Below, piece after piece: positions 24,880 to 35,300 of a stretch of DNA of 39,715 bases. How positions within the stretch are numbered: the first letter of the stretch is position 1; each line of letters starts with the position of its first letter. Under the pieces are notes generated by a model. That model searched no databases. It worked only from the letters and a program-made list of their open reading frames with translations, and was not told the DNA's origin. The DNA comes from Proteiniphilum sp. UBA4977 (GTDB lineage: Bacteria > Bacteroidota > Bacteroidia > Bacteroidales > Dysgonomonadaceae): the NCBI GenBank assembly GCA_002398565.1, contig DGZP01000100.1, forward strand, positions 1-39,715, given 5' to 3'. The position numbers and the translations under genes are program-made.

Positions 24880-26427
24880 TCACCAGTATTGCCTGGAAAT
24901 TTCCTGCATTACCGGATATTTGTTATCCTCGTCTTCATATTTTTTTTTCAGTTTTACCAACTCCTTTTTCAATTCAGGAATGAGATGCTTACTGGAAGGA
25001 TTGTCATATATATTATGCATTTCATTCGGATCATTTTTCAAGTCATAAAATTCCCATTCAGGTGTATAAGGGCTATTTTTTGCCCCCTTCATCCCAAGCG
25101 GCTGCCCATAATAAAAGATCAATTTGTATCGGTCTGTACGGATACCGTAATGAGCTGTCACGTCATGTGATTCATCCGCATGCATCCAATAACGGTAATA
25201 AATTGATTTTCGCCATCCTTCCGTGGTTTTTCCTTTGAGATTGTTTCTGAAACTTTCACCTTGCATATAATCGGGTTTGGGAACCTGGGCATAGTCGAGA
25301 AACAAGGGTGCAAAATCAATGTTCATAACCATATCATCATTGACTGTGCCCGGTTTAATTTCATCAGGATATCGTATCAGGAAGGGCATTCTTAAACTTT
25401 CTTCATACATTAGCCGTTTATCGAACCAGCCATGTTCACCCAGGAAAAATCCCTGATCACCAGTATAAATGACAACGGTATTTTCAGTAAGCCCGTTGTC
25501 ATCAAGGTATTTTAGAATTTTTCCTATATTTTCATCAATTCCCGCCACACATCTGAGATAATCCTTGATATAATGCTGATATACCCAACGTCTTTTTTCA
25601 TCACGGGTCATGTTCTCCGGAATGGATATTCCCTTGAGATCAGCTTTCCTCATATCTTCCATTGACATTCTCAATCGTTGGGCATAATGTCCTTTCCCTT
25701 CATAGGAATCAAACAAATTGTCCGGTTCCGGAATATCTGTATCTTTTAATAACTCGTTGTACCGTTCTGCCGGTTGCCATGGACGATGGGGGGCCTTAAA
25801 ATGACACATCAGAAAGAAAGGTTGATCTTTTTTGATCGCTTGGAGATAATTGAGTGCCTCATTGGTGATGACATCGGTGGAGTGCCCCTTGAATTCTTTC
25901 CCGTTACCCTTGCCTTTGTGCCAATTTCCCTTTTCAATCAAAAGGGGATTCAGATACCTTCCCTGCCCGGGTAAAACATTATAAAAGTCGAAGCCATCCG
26001 GTTCGGAACTTAAATGCCATTTTCCTATGATGGCAGTCTGATATCCTGCCTTTTGCAGCTCCTTTGCTACGGTGGGATGATTCCTGTCCAATACATCGGA
26101 TAAGGTATAGACCCCATTTTTTTGGCTGTACTGTCCGGTTAATATGGAAGCCCTGCTTGGGGTGCTGATAGAGTTGGTAACAAAACAATTGCTCATTATT
26201 GCCCCTTCGTTGCCAATTCTGTCAATATTTGGAGTAGGAAGATATTTTGATAAAATACCTTTGTAGGCGCTGATTGCCTGCGTCGTATGATCGTCAGACA
26301 TGATAAATAAGATATTGGGCTTTTGCCCATTTGGTTGGGATGCCTGTATCGAACCTCCTCCCATCAAACACAATGGAAATACAGCCACTGTCTTTCTAAA
26401 GATATATTTGACTTTCTCTTTATTCAT
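24880..26427 (-). CDS. S1-family sulfatase (GlcNAc-6-sulfatase-like group), Ser-type
   Basis: 515 residues from the ATG at 26427, which overlaps the stop of the upstream FAD enzyme (ATGA at 26427-26424). A TTG nine bases earlier is not needed. A signal segment is present (about residues 1-29). NILFIMSDDHTTQAISAYKG contains Asp45 and Asp46. The maturation motif is NSISTPSRASILTG with Ser88. IGKWHLSSEPDGFDFYNVLPGQG is characteristic of a group that includes N-acetylglucosamine-6-sulfatases (S1_11-like), but also other activities. I give the group only as a resemblance. The overlap with the FAD gene shows tight co-expression. Confidence 0.93.
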   Translation of the reverse strand: MNKEKVKYIFRKTVAVFPLCLMGGGSIQASQPNGQKPNILFIMSDDHTTQAISAYKGILSKYLPTPNIDRIGNEGAIMSNCFVTNSISTPSRASILTGQYSQKNGVYTLSDVLDRNHPTVAKELQKAGYQTAIIGKWHLSSEPDGFDFYNVLPGQGRYLNPLLIEKGNWHKGKGNGKEFKGHSTDVITNEALNYLQAIKKDQPFFLMCHFKAPHRPWQPAERYNELLKDTDIPEPDNLFDSYEGKGHYAQRLRMSMEDMRKADLKGISIPENMTRDEKRRWVYQHYIKDYLRCVAGIDENIGKILKYLDDNGLTENTVVIYTGDQGFFLGEHGWFDKRLMYEESLRMPFLIRYPDEIKPGTVNDDMVMNIDFAPLFLDYAQVPKPDYMQGESFRNNLKGKTTEGWRKSIYYRYWMHADESHDVTAHYGIRTDRYKLIFYYGQPLGMKGAKNSPYTPEWEFYDLKNDPNEMHNIYDNPSSKHLIPELKKELVKLKKKYEDEDNKYPVMQEISRQYW

Positions 26428-28100
26428 CGGTTCCAATACAAAACTTGACCCATCTCTTTCAATTTATTTAAATAACGCTCCATGTCAATATCCTGAACCG
26501 GTACTTTTTCTTCTAATGCATGAATTGCCGCAATACCGGCGGACTCGCCAACTATCATGAATGTAGGTTCCATTCTTGCCGAAGCATAACCCAAATGAGT
26601 AGACGAGAATAACACAGGCACCAACAAATTAGGACATTCATACTTTTGAGGAATAATAGCACGGTATGGAATGGGGTAAGGAGTATTGGTAGGACCTTTG
26701 GCTCCACCCACGAACATGTTTCCTTCGATGGCTACAAAGATGGAATCGTTTCTTTCAAACCATGTTCTTCTGGCAGGATAAGTATCAATACCATATTGTG
26801 CCAGGCCAATTGGATCTTCAACATGAGTTTTATTGTAAACATCATGTTCAGTGATAGTATAAAGCCCCATTAAACGGCGGCTGACCCGTATATATAGTTG
26901 ATGTGGCCATCCGTTTGTTTCGGGATGATGGAAACCGTCAAGCCCCATACTTTTTGTTTTTTCTCTAAAATCTTCCGGTACTCTTAGATCGGATGACATG
27001 AAAAAATACAAGCCACGAAAATAATTTTGATATGCTTTCCATATCCGTGCTTTGGTTGCGTAATCTCCTCCGGAATAAATATGATTAATTCCAAGTGGAA
27101 CTGTTGTTATCAATGAACCCCGATGATAATTATATTCACCGGAGTTTCTCCAGCCTGGGAAAATCCAACCCAGTCGTTTATTGAGTTCTTCTTTATCTTT
27201 GAAAGTTTCCTTTAAATAATCTACATATCGGCCGACAAGTTCAAAATCAAGCGGATTATAGTCTTCCGGGACTGTTATCTCGATACGTCTCTCCGGATCT
27301 GTCGTAACATAGAACCTGAAGTTATAAGCTTGTGTATATTGATCTCCAGCGCCTTGTTGTTTTCCGTGATCATTTTCGACCAAGGGTAATAAACCGCTAT
27401 GTGGATTATCTGGTATAATGAAAGGACTGATCGGAGTAATATTGTCATAGGGACGCACTCCGGCAAGGCTTTCCCCGTAATCCATGGTAGATTCTCTTCC
27501 AATCCGGTTCGATACTCCCGATCTCGCCATCAATTCCCCGTCATAACTGGCATCAATGTAAATTTTGGCTTTTATGTTTATATTGTCATATTTCTCGGCC
27601 TCTTCCACTGGACATCCATTTTCGTCGTAGGGGGCTAAGTCAAAAAGGACCTCCTTGATCTCATTTTTAGACTTTATGGTACGACTTATTCGATGATCAT
27701 AAATTACAGGAACATTATGTTCTTCCAACAGCTTTAAAAAGTCTTCTCTGACATGTTTCGGGCTAATTTCCCTATTTAATTTACGAACTTTCTCGTAGGT
27801 TAATGAACTATCTTCTGATCGGACGCCCAATTGTAGTATCAACTCTCTGGTACTTCCTCCTATGGCTTCAAAATTCGGGAGATCGTCTGTAGGTTTTAAT
27901 CCTGAACCAAGTATCCCGCCCACCCATCTGCTGGGTTCCACGATAATCACAGAATGCCCGGCTTTTTTCACGGTTATCGCGGCCATGATCCCTGAAGGAG
28001 TTGCTCCATATACCAGCACATCAGGCTCATTGTTCTCTCCCTGATCGAAATGGCAACCAAGGATCACTCCTGTGAATAAAATTAAAATTAAATTCTTCAT
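26424..28100 (-). CDS. FAD-dependent oxidoreductase lipoprotein
   Basis: 558 residues. The start MKNLILILFTGVILGC is a lipoprotein signal with Cys16. Next is the dinucleotide-binding region VLVYGATPSGIMAAI (Gly32 to Gly37 form the phosphate loop), then IIVEPSRWVGGILGSG and, further on, YIDASYDGELMARSGV. This is the FAD_oxidored (PF12831-type) architecture, in which a conserved core is often annotated only as FAD-dependent oxidoreductase or wrongly as xanthan lyase. Its reaction is unknown. In Bacteroidota such proteins are common in PULs. It starts one base after the stop of the GH30-like gene and overlaps the next sulfatase by four bases. Being lipid-anchored with a flavin, it may act on sugars in the periplasm. 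Confidence 0.88.
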   Translation of the reverse strand: MKNLILILFTGVILGCHFDQGENNEPDVLVYGATPSGIMAAITVKKAGHSVIIVEPSRWVGGILGSGLKPTDDLPNFEAIGGSTRELILQLGVRSEDSSLTYEKVRKLNREISPKHVREDFLKLLEEHNVPVIYDHRISRTIKSKNEIKEVLFDLAPYDENGCPVEEAEKYDNINIKAKIYIDASYDGELMARSGVSNRIGRESTMDYGESLAGVRPYDNITPISPFIIPDNPHSGLLPLVENDHGKQQGAGDQYTQAYNFRFYVTTDPERRIEITVPEDYNPLDFELVGRYVDYLKETFKDKEELNKRLGWIFPGWRNSGEYNYHRGSLITTVPLGINHIYSGGDYATKARIWKAYQNYFRGLYFFMSSDLRVPEDFREKTKSMGLDGFHHPETNGWPHQLYIRVSRRLMGLYTITEHDVYNKTHVEDPIGLAQYGIDTYPARRTWFERNDSIFVAIEGNMFVGGAKGPTNTPYPIPYRAIIPQKYECPNLLVPVLFSSTHLGYASARMEPTFMIVGESAGIAAIHALEEKVPVQDIDMERYLNKLKEMGQVLYWNR

Positions 28101-28101
28101 A

Positions 28102-29565
28102 TTATTTATCTGATTTTACGTTCATTCTAAAGAAATAGAGAGATTCTCCCATCAAATTGGAGTGGAATTTATTTTTCTCTGTCATAGTTGTCGTACTGTT
28201 ATTTCCTTCATTTGTAGTGGCATCTGCATTCCAGTATATGACTTCGATGGTGTTATTGAGCATTTCCCAATTATCAGGCAATTTGATAATCGTATTTGCT
28301 GCCCCATCTTTATCTTTATTTAATATCCAGACAGACAAAACGGCGTCTTTAATAAAAGCGGCTGTTAATAAACCGGGTGTTGTGGAAATATCTACATAAC
28401 GACCGCCATTGGCATTGTTTACCAGTTTTTTAAAAATTTTATATTTGCCCGTTTTAATGATTTGCCCGTTATTCGGATGTATCCACAACATAGAATGATC
28501 TCTACCCGCATAATTACCAAAAAAAAGCCATGTATCGATAGCATTGAATCCTGCCCGCATATGTTCCCATAAAATTTCCGACGTGAGTATCTCCTGTTTT
28601 AGCTCCATACCTACCCAGGCATGCATCTCGGTATTCCACGCTTCTTTTCCACAAGTATTCGCTTTATTTACAAACTCCGAGAATGAGCCAGTCCCGCCGG
28701 TATTGTGCACAGAGGCGATATCAAATCCATCCTGTTCACCATTTGCTGTATTGATGGCATCCAGCCAATTGATTCCACCTTCCACGCTCCAAGTGGAGGG
28801 CGCAATCAGAAGAGGCATATTGATCCCAGCGTTTAATTTTGCGGGCAAATTGTCTTTGATATATTTGGCATGTGCTGGCGTGATGATGGTTTGTTCATTG
28901 GAAAGATCCAGATAGGTGATATCGAAGCCTTCCGATTTCATTAAGTTCAGGTAGTCAGCATAATATCTCACCAATTTATCCACATGAAAAGCTCCCTTTT
29001 CCCATTGGGTGACCACTATGCCATCCACAACTTTCGTCCCGTTCTCGTCCCATTCTTGTATCCACCTTGGATAAGGGGACCAAGGGACACTGTTGTTGCC
29101 CCAGATAGTCGCTCTTTCCTCTTCGCTGTATGCTTCCTGAAGAGGTCTTGGAGAAGCAAAAAATTTAATTTCCGGGTTTGCATTTTTCATTGCGTTCATC
29201 ATCTCGCGTATCATGTCATAGGCGTCAGGTTTTAATACGCCCTCTTCTCGTTCATAATCACACGGAATAGCCACACGGACAAAATGTGATTTCATTTCAG
29301 ATACTGATAATCGGGCAACTTCATCTTTTATATAGCTTCTCCAAAACCACAATCTTTCCGCATCAATGCCAAGATTTATTTCCTGACGTAGATTCCCGGA
29401 AATTGTTATTATATCTCCCTTCGGTGTAGGCTCCGGGTCTGGATCTGAATCCGGATCCGGATTTTCAATGGGCGGATCTGGCAGTGTGGTTTCTGATGTA
29501 CTGCATTGTATTGAGATAGTAAATATTATTATCGTTAAAATTAAAGAATAAATATTTCTTCTCAT
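28102..29565 (-). CDS. GH-A clan glycoside hydrolase (GH30-like), lipoprotein
   Basis: 487 residues from the ATG at 29565, 16 bp after the upstream stop. The frame could start at 29622, but that would overlap the upstream gene and put 19 residues before the signal. A signal segment ends at Cys21 (TISIQC), then comes a Pro/Asp-rich linker (PDPDSDPDPEP). The TIM barrel has acid/base candidate Glu224 in DLSNEQTI and nucleophile candidate Glu313 in WNTEMHAW. A beta-sandwich follows (LTAAFIKDAVLSVWILNKDKD), as in GH30. Clan GH-A is well supported and GH30 is my best guess, with GH5- or GH39-like as alternatives. The linker suggests display on the cell surface. No specificity can be claimed. Confidence 0.85.
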   Translation of the reverse strand: MRRNIYSLILTIIIFTISIQCSTSETTLPDPPIENPDPDSDPDPEPTPKGDIITISGNLRQEINLGIDAERLWFWRSYIKDEVARLSVSEMKSHFVRVAIPCDYEREEGVLKPDAYDMIREMMNAMKNANPEIKFFASPRPLQEAYSEEERATIWGNNSVPWSPYPRWIQEWDENGTKVVDGIVVTQWEKGAFHVDKLVRYYADYLNLMKSEGFDITYLDLSNEQTIITPAHAKYIKDNLPAKLNAGINMPLLIAPSTWSVEGGINWLDAINTANGEQDGFDIASVHNTGGTGSFSEFVNKANTCGKEAWNTEMHAWVGMELKQEILTSEILWEHMRAGFNAIDTWLFFGNYAGRDHSMLWIHPNNGQIIKTGKYKIFKKLVNNANGGRYVDISTTPGLLTAAFIKDAVLSVWILNKDKDGAANTIIKLPDNWEMLNNTIEVIYWNADATTNEGNNSTTTMTEKNKFHSNLMGESLYFFRMNVKSDK

Positions 29566-29581
29566 TTCACCTGTTTTTTTG

Positions 29582-30505
29582 TTAATTCCACTCTTCGAAC
29601 CGGAGTTCGTTTTCGGGATCATTTCTTTGTTTCAAATATTCATCCACTTGAAATGTTTTCCCGGATTTTATGTATGAATACCGGAAATGGTATTCGTCCC
29701 GTGCGCTATCATAGGTAGAGCCCAGATCGGTCACATGTAGACTTGAAGAAGAAAGTGCTATCGTGTGACCCGTTCCAAATGTAATTTTCATTTTTTCTGA
29801 ATCTTCAGATCCAACGCCGGCCATTTCACATTCCGACAGAGACTGGGTTGTGAGTACCCTTGTTTTATTACGACTCCAGTCGATATGCGAATAAATGATT
29901 TTACTTCCTTCAATTTCAGTACCCTGTGTATTGAGTTCAATCTGTTCTCCACGGACAAAGTAAGTCCCCGAATTCTCGGAAATATACTTTACAACCAATA
30001 CGGTATAATTTTTACCTGGAATCACATTATCGCCCACCAAAATTGAATCGGCAGATGAATCTAGTATTCTCACCGGCAATGCATACGTTGTTCCCAGTGA
30101 TACTGGATCGGTTGTAAATTTCACCTTATCGATCTTTATGGTGAAATCTCCCATGAATTTCCCCTTGGGAATAATAATTTTATTGTCGGTGATATCAAAA
30201 TCATACCAATCTTCCGGAAGCAAAGAAAAGGCGGAGGCACCATTGACTGTCTCTAATAACGATGGATCTATTTCGAAAGTTGCCCACTGGTCGGTTTTAT
30301 TCTCTAGCACTCCGGCGTAAACCACCCCTAACTTAAAATCCAATGTGGATTGGCTTTCACGTGTAACCAGTGTTCGCAAAGGTTTTTGTGAACCGAAATA
30401 AACGGCTGAATATTCATAATCGTACCTGTACTCTTCGTAGCGCTCACATGCGAATAAAAGGGTACACATTATAATTAAGGAGCTTATTTTTTTAAAATAT
30501 CTCAT
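29582..30505 (-). CDS. DUF1735/DUF4361-like surface lipoprotein, candidate glycan-binding protein
   Basis: 307 residues from the ATG at 30505 (MRYFKKISS), giving a lipobox at Cys20 (LLFAC) followed by acidic and tyrosine-rich residues. The N-terminal half (about 25-165) has the beta-sandwich pattern of DUF1735 (FEIDPSLLETVN, LPEDWYDF, IIIPKGKFMGDFTIKID, YALPVRILD). The C-terminal half looks like DUF4361 (GTYFVRGEQIELN, IDWSRNKTRVLTTQSLSECEM). Such proteins follow SusD in PULs and are usually surface glycan-binding proteins. It lies 36 bp after SusD2 and 16 bp before the GH30-like gene. The ligand is not known. Confidence 0.88.
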   Translation of the reverse strand: MRYFKKISSLIIMCTLLFACERYEEYRYDYEYSAVYFGSQKPLRTLVTRESQSTLDFKLGVVYAGVLENKTDQWATFEIDPSLLETVNGASAFSLLPEDWYDFDITDNKIIIPKGKFMGDFTIKIDKVKFTTDPVSLGTTYALPVRILDSSADSILVGDNVIPGKNYTVLVVKYISENSGTYFVRGEQIELNTQGTEIEGSKIIYSHIDWSRNKTRVLTTQSLSECEMAGVGSEDSEKMKITFGTGHTIALSSSSLHVTDLGSTYDSARDEYHFRYSYIKSGKTFQVDEYLKQRNDPENELRFEEWN

Positions 30506-30541
30506 TGCTATCATAATCATTAATTTTATATTTATATTGTT

Positions 30542-32320
30542 TTACCATCCTTTATTTTGGATCAAATTCGGATTTTTCAATGTTTCTACATAGGGGAGTG
30601 GCATGTATTGATAATTTTCAGTCATACTTCGCTGTTCGGCAACGAATTCGGTATAAATGAATCCGGTTCCTTCCTTTTCAGCCGATATGCCTCTGATTGA
30701 TTCATTGAGTGGCATCATTCGCCTACGTAAATCGAAAAAACGTTCATTTTCAAATGCGAACTCCAGTCTCCTTTCATTGAGTATAAAAAGTAAGAATTTC
30801 TCTTTGTCCGATTCGGCTGCTATTTCGTCGAGATAAGCTGTGGATGTGATGCCATTTTTAGTCCTAATATCTCTTATAATGCTATACGCGGTACGTGAAC
30901 TTCCTGATACAGTCCCCGAAGCACCTGCCAATTCACTCAATGCTTCTGCCAAATTATAATATACCTCGGCTCTGCGTAATAGCGGATATTGATGGTAATC
31001 GTTTTTTGCCGAAAGGGTAGAAGGATCATACAACATTTCTTTTATAGGAGACAAGAATTTTTTAAGGTAATAACCGGTAATTGTATTGTTATAGTCGTAT
31101 CCAGCCGCATCCCTCCCTTTTGCTGTTCCCTGAGTGTATATTTCCAACGGACGTTCGGAATTAAATATTTTTCCATTATAAAATAATGTCAATTCAAAGC
31201 GATCGTCCCTGTTTACATACGGATTTTGCGAATTATAGCCTGAGCGTACATCCGAAATTGGGTATCCGTTTTTTGCCGGATAAGCATCCACTAAATTTTG
31301 AGAAGGATTTGTCCTGCCCTGTCCAAAAAACAGGGGAGGGAAATTTTGATTTTCCAGTGTTCTGTTATTACTCCATTTGCGGAAAAGAAACTCGGCATGG
31401 GTTGTCTGCTGCACGCTGTTACCTACGTACATATTTTCCTTCAGTGCTGTGTAGGCTCCCAAGTTACCCATGGTGATCGCTCTTTCTGATAAGTGAACCA
31501 CCCTTTCCCATTTTTTTTGTAACGAATCTGTTGATAAGGCGAATGATCCGGCAGGCTGGTACCCAGGTGATGCTCCATATAGTGCGGCGCGCGATTGCAA
31601 AGCCAATGCGGCTTTTCCGCTGGCTCTCCCCTCCTGGGTAGTACCCAAATCTACATCACCCCCGGTATATGCCAAAGGCAGGTACTTAAACGCAGAATCG
31701 CAATCAGCAATTATTTGAAGGACACATTCTTCATAGGTGTTTCTGGTTTTTTTGTTGATCTCTTCCCGGTCTTCTTCCGTAATGAATTTTGTGATAATGG
31801 GATAACCCAACGCCTGTCCGTCCTCCGTTACTCCTCCAAATACTTTCAATAACTCCATACCCCACCAGGCTCTCAAAAAGTAGGCTTCTCCTCTCGATCT
31901 GTCACGAATTTTCTTGTCTCTGACAGAATCAGAAAGATTGTACTTGATATTTGAACCCAGTCCATTTTCCATAAAGGTATGGATGTATTGAAATTGATCA
32001 TAGGCAAGAGACCAGTTACCCAATGCGTTACTGGTAGGGTTGAGCCCACCCTGGACAAACCTGTAAAGGGAGGATGAACGGGTCCCTGTTAACGCGTTAT
32101 CGGTCGCTACATCCAGCAGATCATTTCCATAACTGTTTGGCAGCGAAGGGATGCTATTGTATGCATTCATCAAGGTTCCCAGAGCGACGTCAGGAAGGGT
32201 CCACGTGTATTCATCTCCGAATGTATCGTTATACTTCGTGCCAAGCGCGTCATCACATGCCCACGACGTTGATAAAAAGATTATCGCTGCAATATATGCT
32301 ATTTTCTTCATTTTGTTCAT
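30542..32320 (-). CDS. SusD-like surface glycan-binding lipoprotein (SusD2)
   Basis: 592 residues from the ATG at 32320. A start at 32341 would abut the SusC2 stop and lengthen the signal needlessly. An ATG at 32311 is also possible. The lipobox is TSWAC, followed by acidic DDA. RagB/SusD features are present: YFLRAWWGMELLKVFGG, YYNLAEALSELAG, ILNERRLEFAFENERFFDLRR and the end YMPLPYVETLKNPNLIQNKGW. It would cap SusC2 (22 bp upstream) and hand over oligosaccharides. No insertion is seen, unlike SusD1. Confidence 0.94.
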   Translation of the reverse strand: MNKMKKIAYIAAIIFLSTSWACDDALGTKYNDTFGDEYTWTLPDVALGTLMNAYNSIPSLPNSYGNDLLDVATDNALTGTRSSSLYRFVQGGLNPTSNALGNWSLAYDQFQYIHTFMENGLGSNIKYNLSDSVRDKKIRDRSRGEAYFLRAWWGMELLKVFGGVTEDGQALGYPIITKFITEEDREEINKKTRNTYEECVLQIIADCDSAFKYLPLAYTGGDVDLGTTQEGRASGKAALALQSRAALYGASPGYQPAGSFALSTDSLQKKWERVVHLSERAITMGNLGAYTALKENMYVGNSVQQTTHAEFLFRKWSNNRTLENQNFPPLFFGQGRTNPSQNLVDAYPAKNGYPISDVRSGYNSQNPYVNRDDRFELTLFYNGKIFNSERPLEIYTQGTAKGRDAAGYDYNNTITGYYLKKFLSPIKEMLYDPSTLSAKNDYHQYPLLRRAEVYYNLAEALSELAGASGTVSGSSRTAYSIIRDIRTKNGITSTAYLDEIAAESDKEKFLLFILNERRLEFAFENERFFDLRRRMMPLNESIRGISAEKEGTGFIYTEFVAEQRSMTENYQYMPLPYVETLKNPNLIQNKGW

Positions 32321-32341
32321 TTTTTTACGAATACTTATCAA

Positions 32342-35300
32342 TCAGAATGAAAGAGTGACGCCGGCAGTAATTGTTTTCAGCAGCGGGTAAGAATCCAGTC
32401 CTGCATTCACCGCTTCAGGATCACGATTTTTTACACTGGTAATGCAACCCAAATTTGTTCCTCTGACAAATAGTTTGAGCGTTTTATAAAGCACATCGGT
32501 ATTGTTCTTATTTTCCACCAGGTAACTTACTTCTACATTCTTGACCCTAAACAGATCAGCCTTTTCCATCCAGAAGGTTGAATTTCTGTAGTTATTGCTG
32601 CTGTTTGAAGTGGTCAGTCTTGGGAAATCTCCCCCCGGGTTGTGGGTGGAGTGATATCTGTTTAAAGCCTCAATGGAATATTTGTTTTCTCCGCTAAACC
32701 AATAATAACTGCTGTTTTTCCAGTTATTATAACCAAACTGCCCGGTTCCCAGTACATATAGGCCAAAGCCTTTATAATTTAAATTCAGGTTGATTCCCAG
32801 ATGTACGCGAGGAAAACTGTTCCCTACCATTCTCATATCCAACTCATCCACTACATGATCCCCGTTTAGGTCTTCATAAGCGATATCACCTGCTTGATAA
32901 GGGCCAAAGTTTTGTCGGGGTGCATTTGATAAATCCACATCCTTGCCAAAAAGCCCGCGTGACACATATCCATACATGGCGTCTGAAGGTTTACCTGTCC
33001 TGTTCAGGTACTCATCAGGGTAATTAACCTGATCTATTTTCTTCTGCTTATTTTTAACATAGATCACGTTGAATCCTGTCTGGTAGAAAAAATCATTTAT
33101 CCTGTCAGCATACGATAATTCCGCTTCAATGCCCTGATTTAATACCTCTCCCCAGTTTTCAAACGAATAGAAAGTCCCGTACATGTCCGCATGGGTAGAA
33201 GAGACCTGCTGGATTATATTGTATCTGTATTCATTAAAATAATTGGCTTCAACCCATAGTTTTTTATTCATTCCGAGGAATTCCATGCCGATATTTATTT
33301 CGCTTGATTTTTCCCATTCCAGATCCGGATTACCGATACGTTGTATATTGGTGCGACTCGGATTCAATGAGTTATTCAAACGTGCCGATCCGTTATTATT
33401 CCATTGCGTATGATACAGGTCATGCTGTGTTTGGGCATCATAAGGCAAAAGGCCGACACTCGCTTTTATTTTCAAATAATCAATCCCTTTGATGGATTTC
33501 ATGAAATTCTCTTCCGACATGATCCATCCGAGTCCAAGTGCATAAGAAAGGGCATATTTGTTATTCCCTCTGAATTTATTACTGCCCATCCCGCCTATAC
33601 TCAGATCTGCCACGTAGAGATCGCTGTTTACGTAGTTTACCTTCAATACACTGTTCATGAATTTGGTATCCTGAGACAGTCCCGTAGATTCGTTCAAATA
33701 ATAATTATAAATTAAATCTGCTTTTAATTTATTGTTCTCATTGATGTAGGTGTCGTAAGTGAGCAATCCGATTAAACTTGTGGTTCTGTAATTGTTACTG
33801 CTTGATAACACAATATTGTCGTTCTTGTCTGCTTTCTTTCGCATGATCATGATGACAGAATCCTCTCCGGCGGCATTCTTTACCCATCGCTGTGAATAGG
33901 TTGCGGTAGATGTAGTCAAAGTTTCTGTCCCTGAAAATCTGTTGTCGAAGGTAATGTGTGTTGCTCCTGTTAATCCCTTTAAGAGTTTGTTAAAATCGTA
34001 ACTCAATCCAAAGTTCAGCTGCCCGTCTATCGTTTGGCCTTTCTGATAGCCACCATATTTTAATGATCCGTATAAATTGTCTGTGACATTGTTACTTGCC
34101 CCTAAATTGGGATAGCCAATAGAATCGGGAGCCACAATTGATTCGGGTATAAATATCGGATATTCATTGGGGCGATGAGATGAGATGGCCTGTATGATTT
34201 CGGAAGCGGATAATGAATTCATGTTGTTCACATCAAATATGGCTGCGATTCCCATTGATGCCGATATAAAATCATTGATTCTCACGTTCAAATTCCCTCT
34301 TGCATTAAATCGGTTTCGTTGTGGCGTGTCTCCAATCTTTTCCAGGCCACTCATCCCCAGGTATCCACCCACAAGGGAATATTGAACCCCTTCATTCCCT
34401 CCCGACAGTTCAAGGGCCGTTTTTCGATAATTATTTCTCTTGTTTAAAAAATAATCGGAATAATTTATATTGGGATATCGGAAATCATTTGGCCCCGTGC
34501 TGTTTTTATAACCCGTGATATCCTGATCGGAATAGATAGGCGCTAGCCCGTCGTTAGCCCTGGCTTCATTGAATAGTCTGGCATAATCATGCGAGTTGAG
34601 GAATTGGGGAAAGTCGGATGCAACACCCACTCCGTACTCTCCGCTCACTCTGCGAATTCTTTTGTGTTTGTCTCCTTTTTTGGTCGTAACCAAAAGTACA
34701 CCATTGGCAGCACGAGGGCCATACAGTATTTTTGAAGTGGCATCTTTTAATACCTCTATCGATTCCAATTCTTCTGCTGTGATTACATTGAGTGATCGTT
34801 CAACCCCGTCAATAATGGTGATGAAATCATCTCCCCCTCCTCTATGTAAACCGCGTATGTTCAATGAGTGGGTAAGCGTGCCGACACCCCCTCCGGTATT
34901 CATGTTTGAGATCAATCCCATTAATTTCCCTTGCAGCGCGTTTCCCACCCCCATCGTCGGATAAGATTCCAACTCATTGGCGGTTACCATACTCACTGCG
35001 CCAACATTGTGCCTTTTGTGGGTGATCACATTTCCGGGTAATATGATCCTATCTTTTTCACCCGAAAATAATGGAGCACGTGATAATATAATCTTGGTAC
35101 CGTTTAGATTCTCTGTTGCATCCAAAATTTTTGGTTCATACCCTCTGGTTTCGACAATAAATTTGTCGCCTGGCTTCATCTTTGCCTGAAATTCGCCGAG
35201 ATTGTTCGTATACAAAGTGGTCGCACCTTCTCCAATGATTACTTCCGCGTTCCGGATTGTTTCACCCTGTTCATTTACTACTGTGGCGGATATTTCAATC

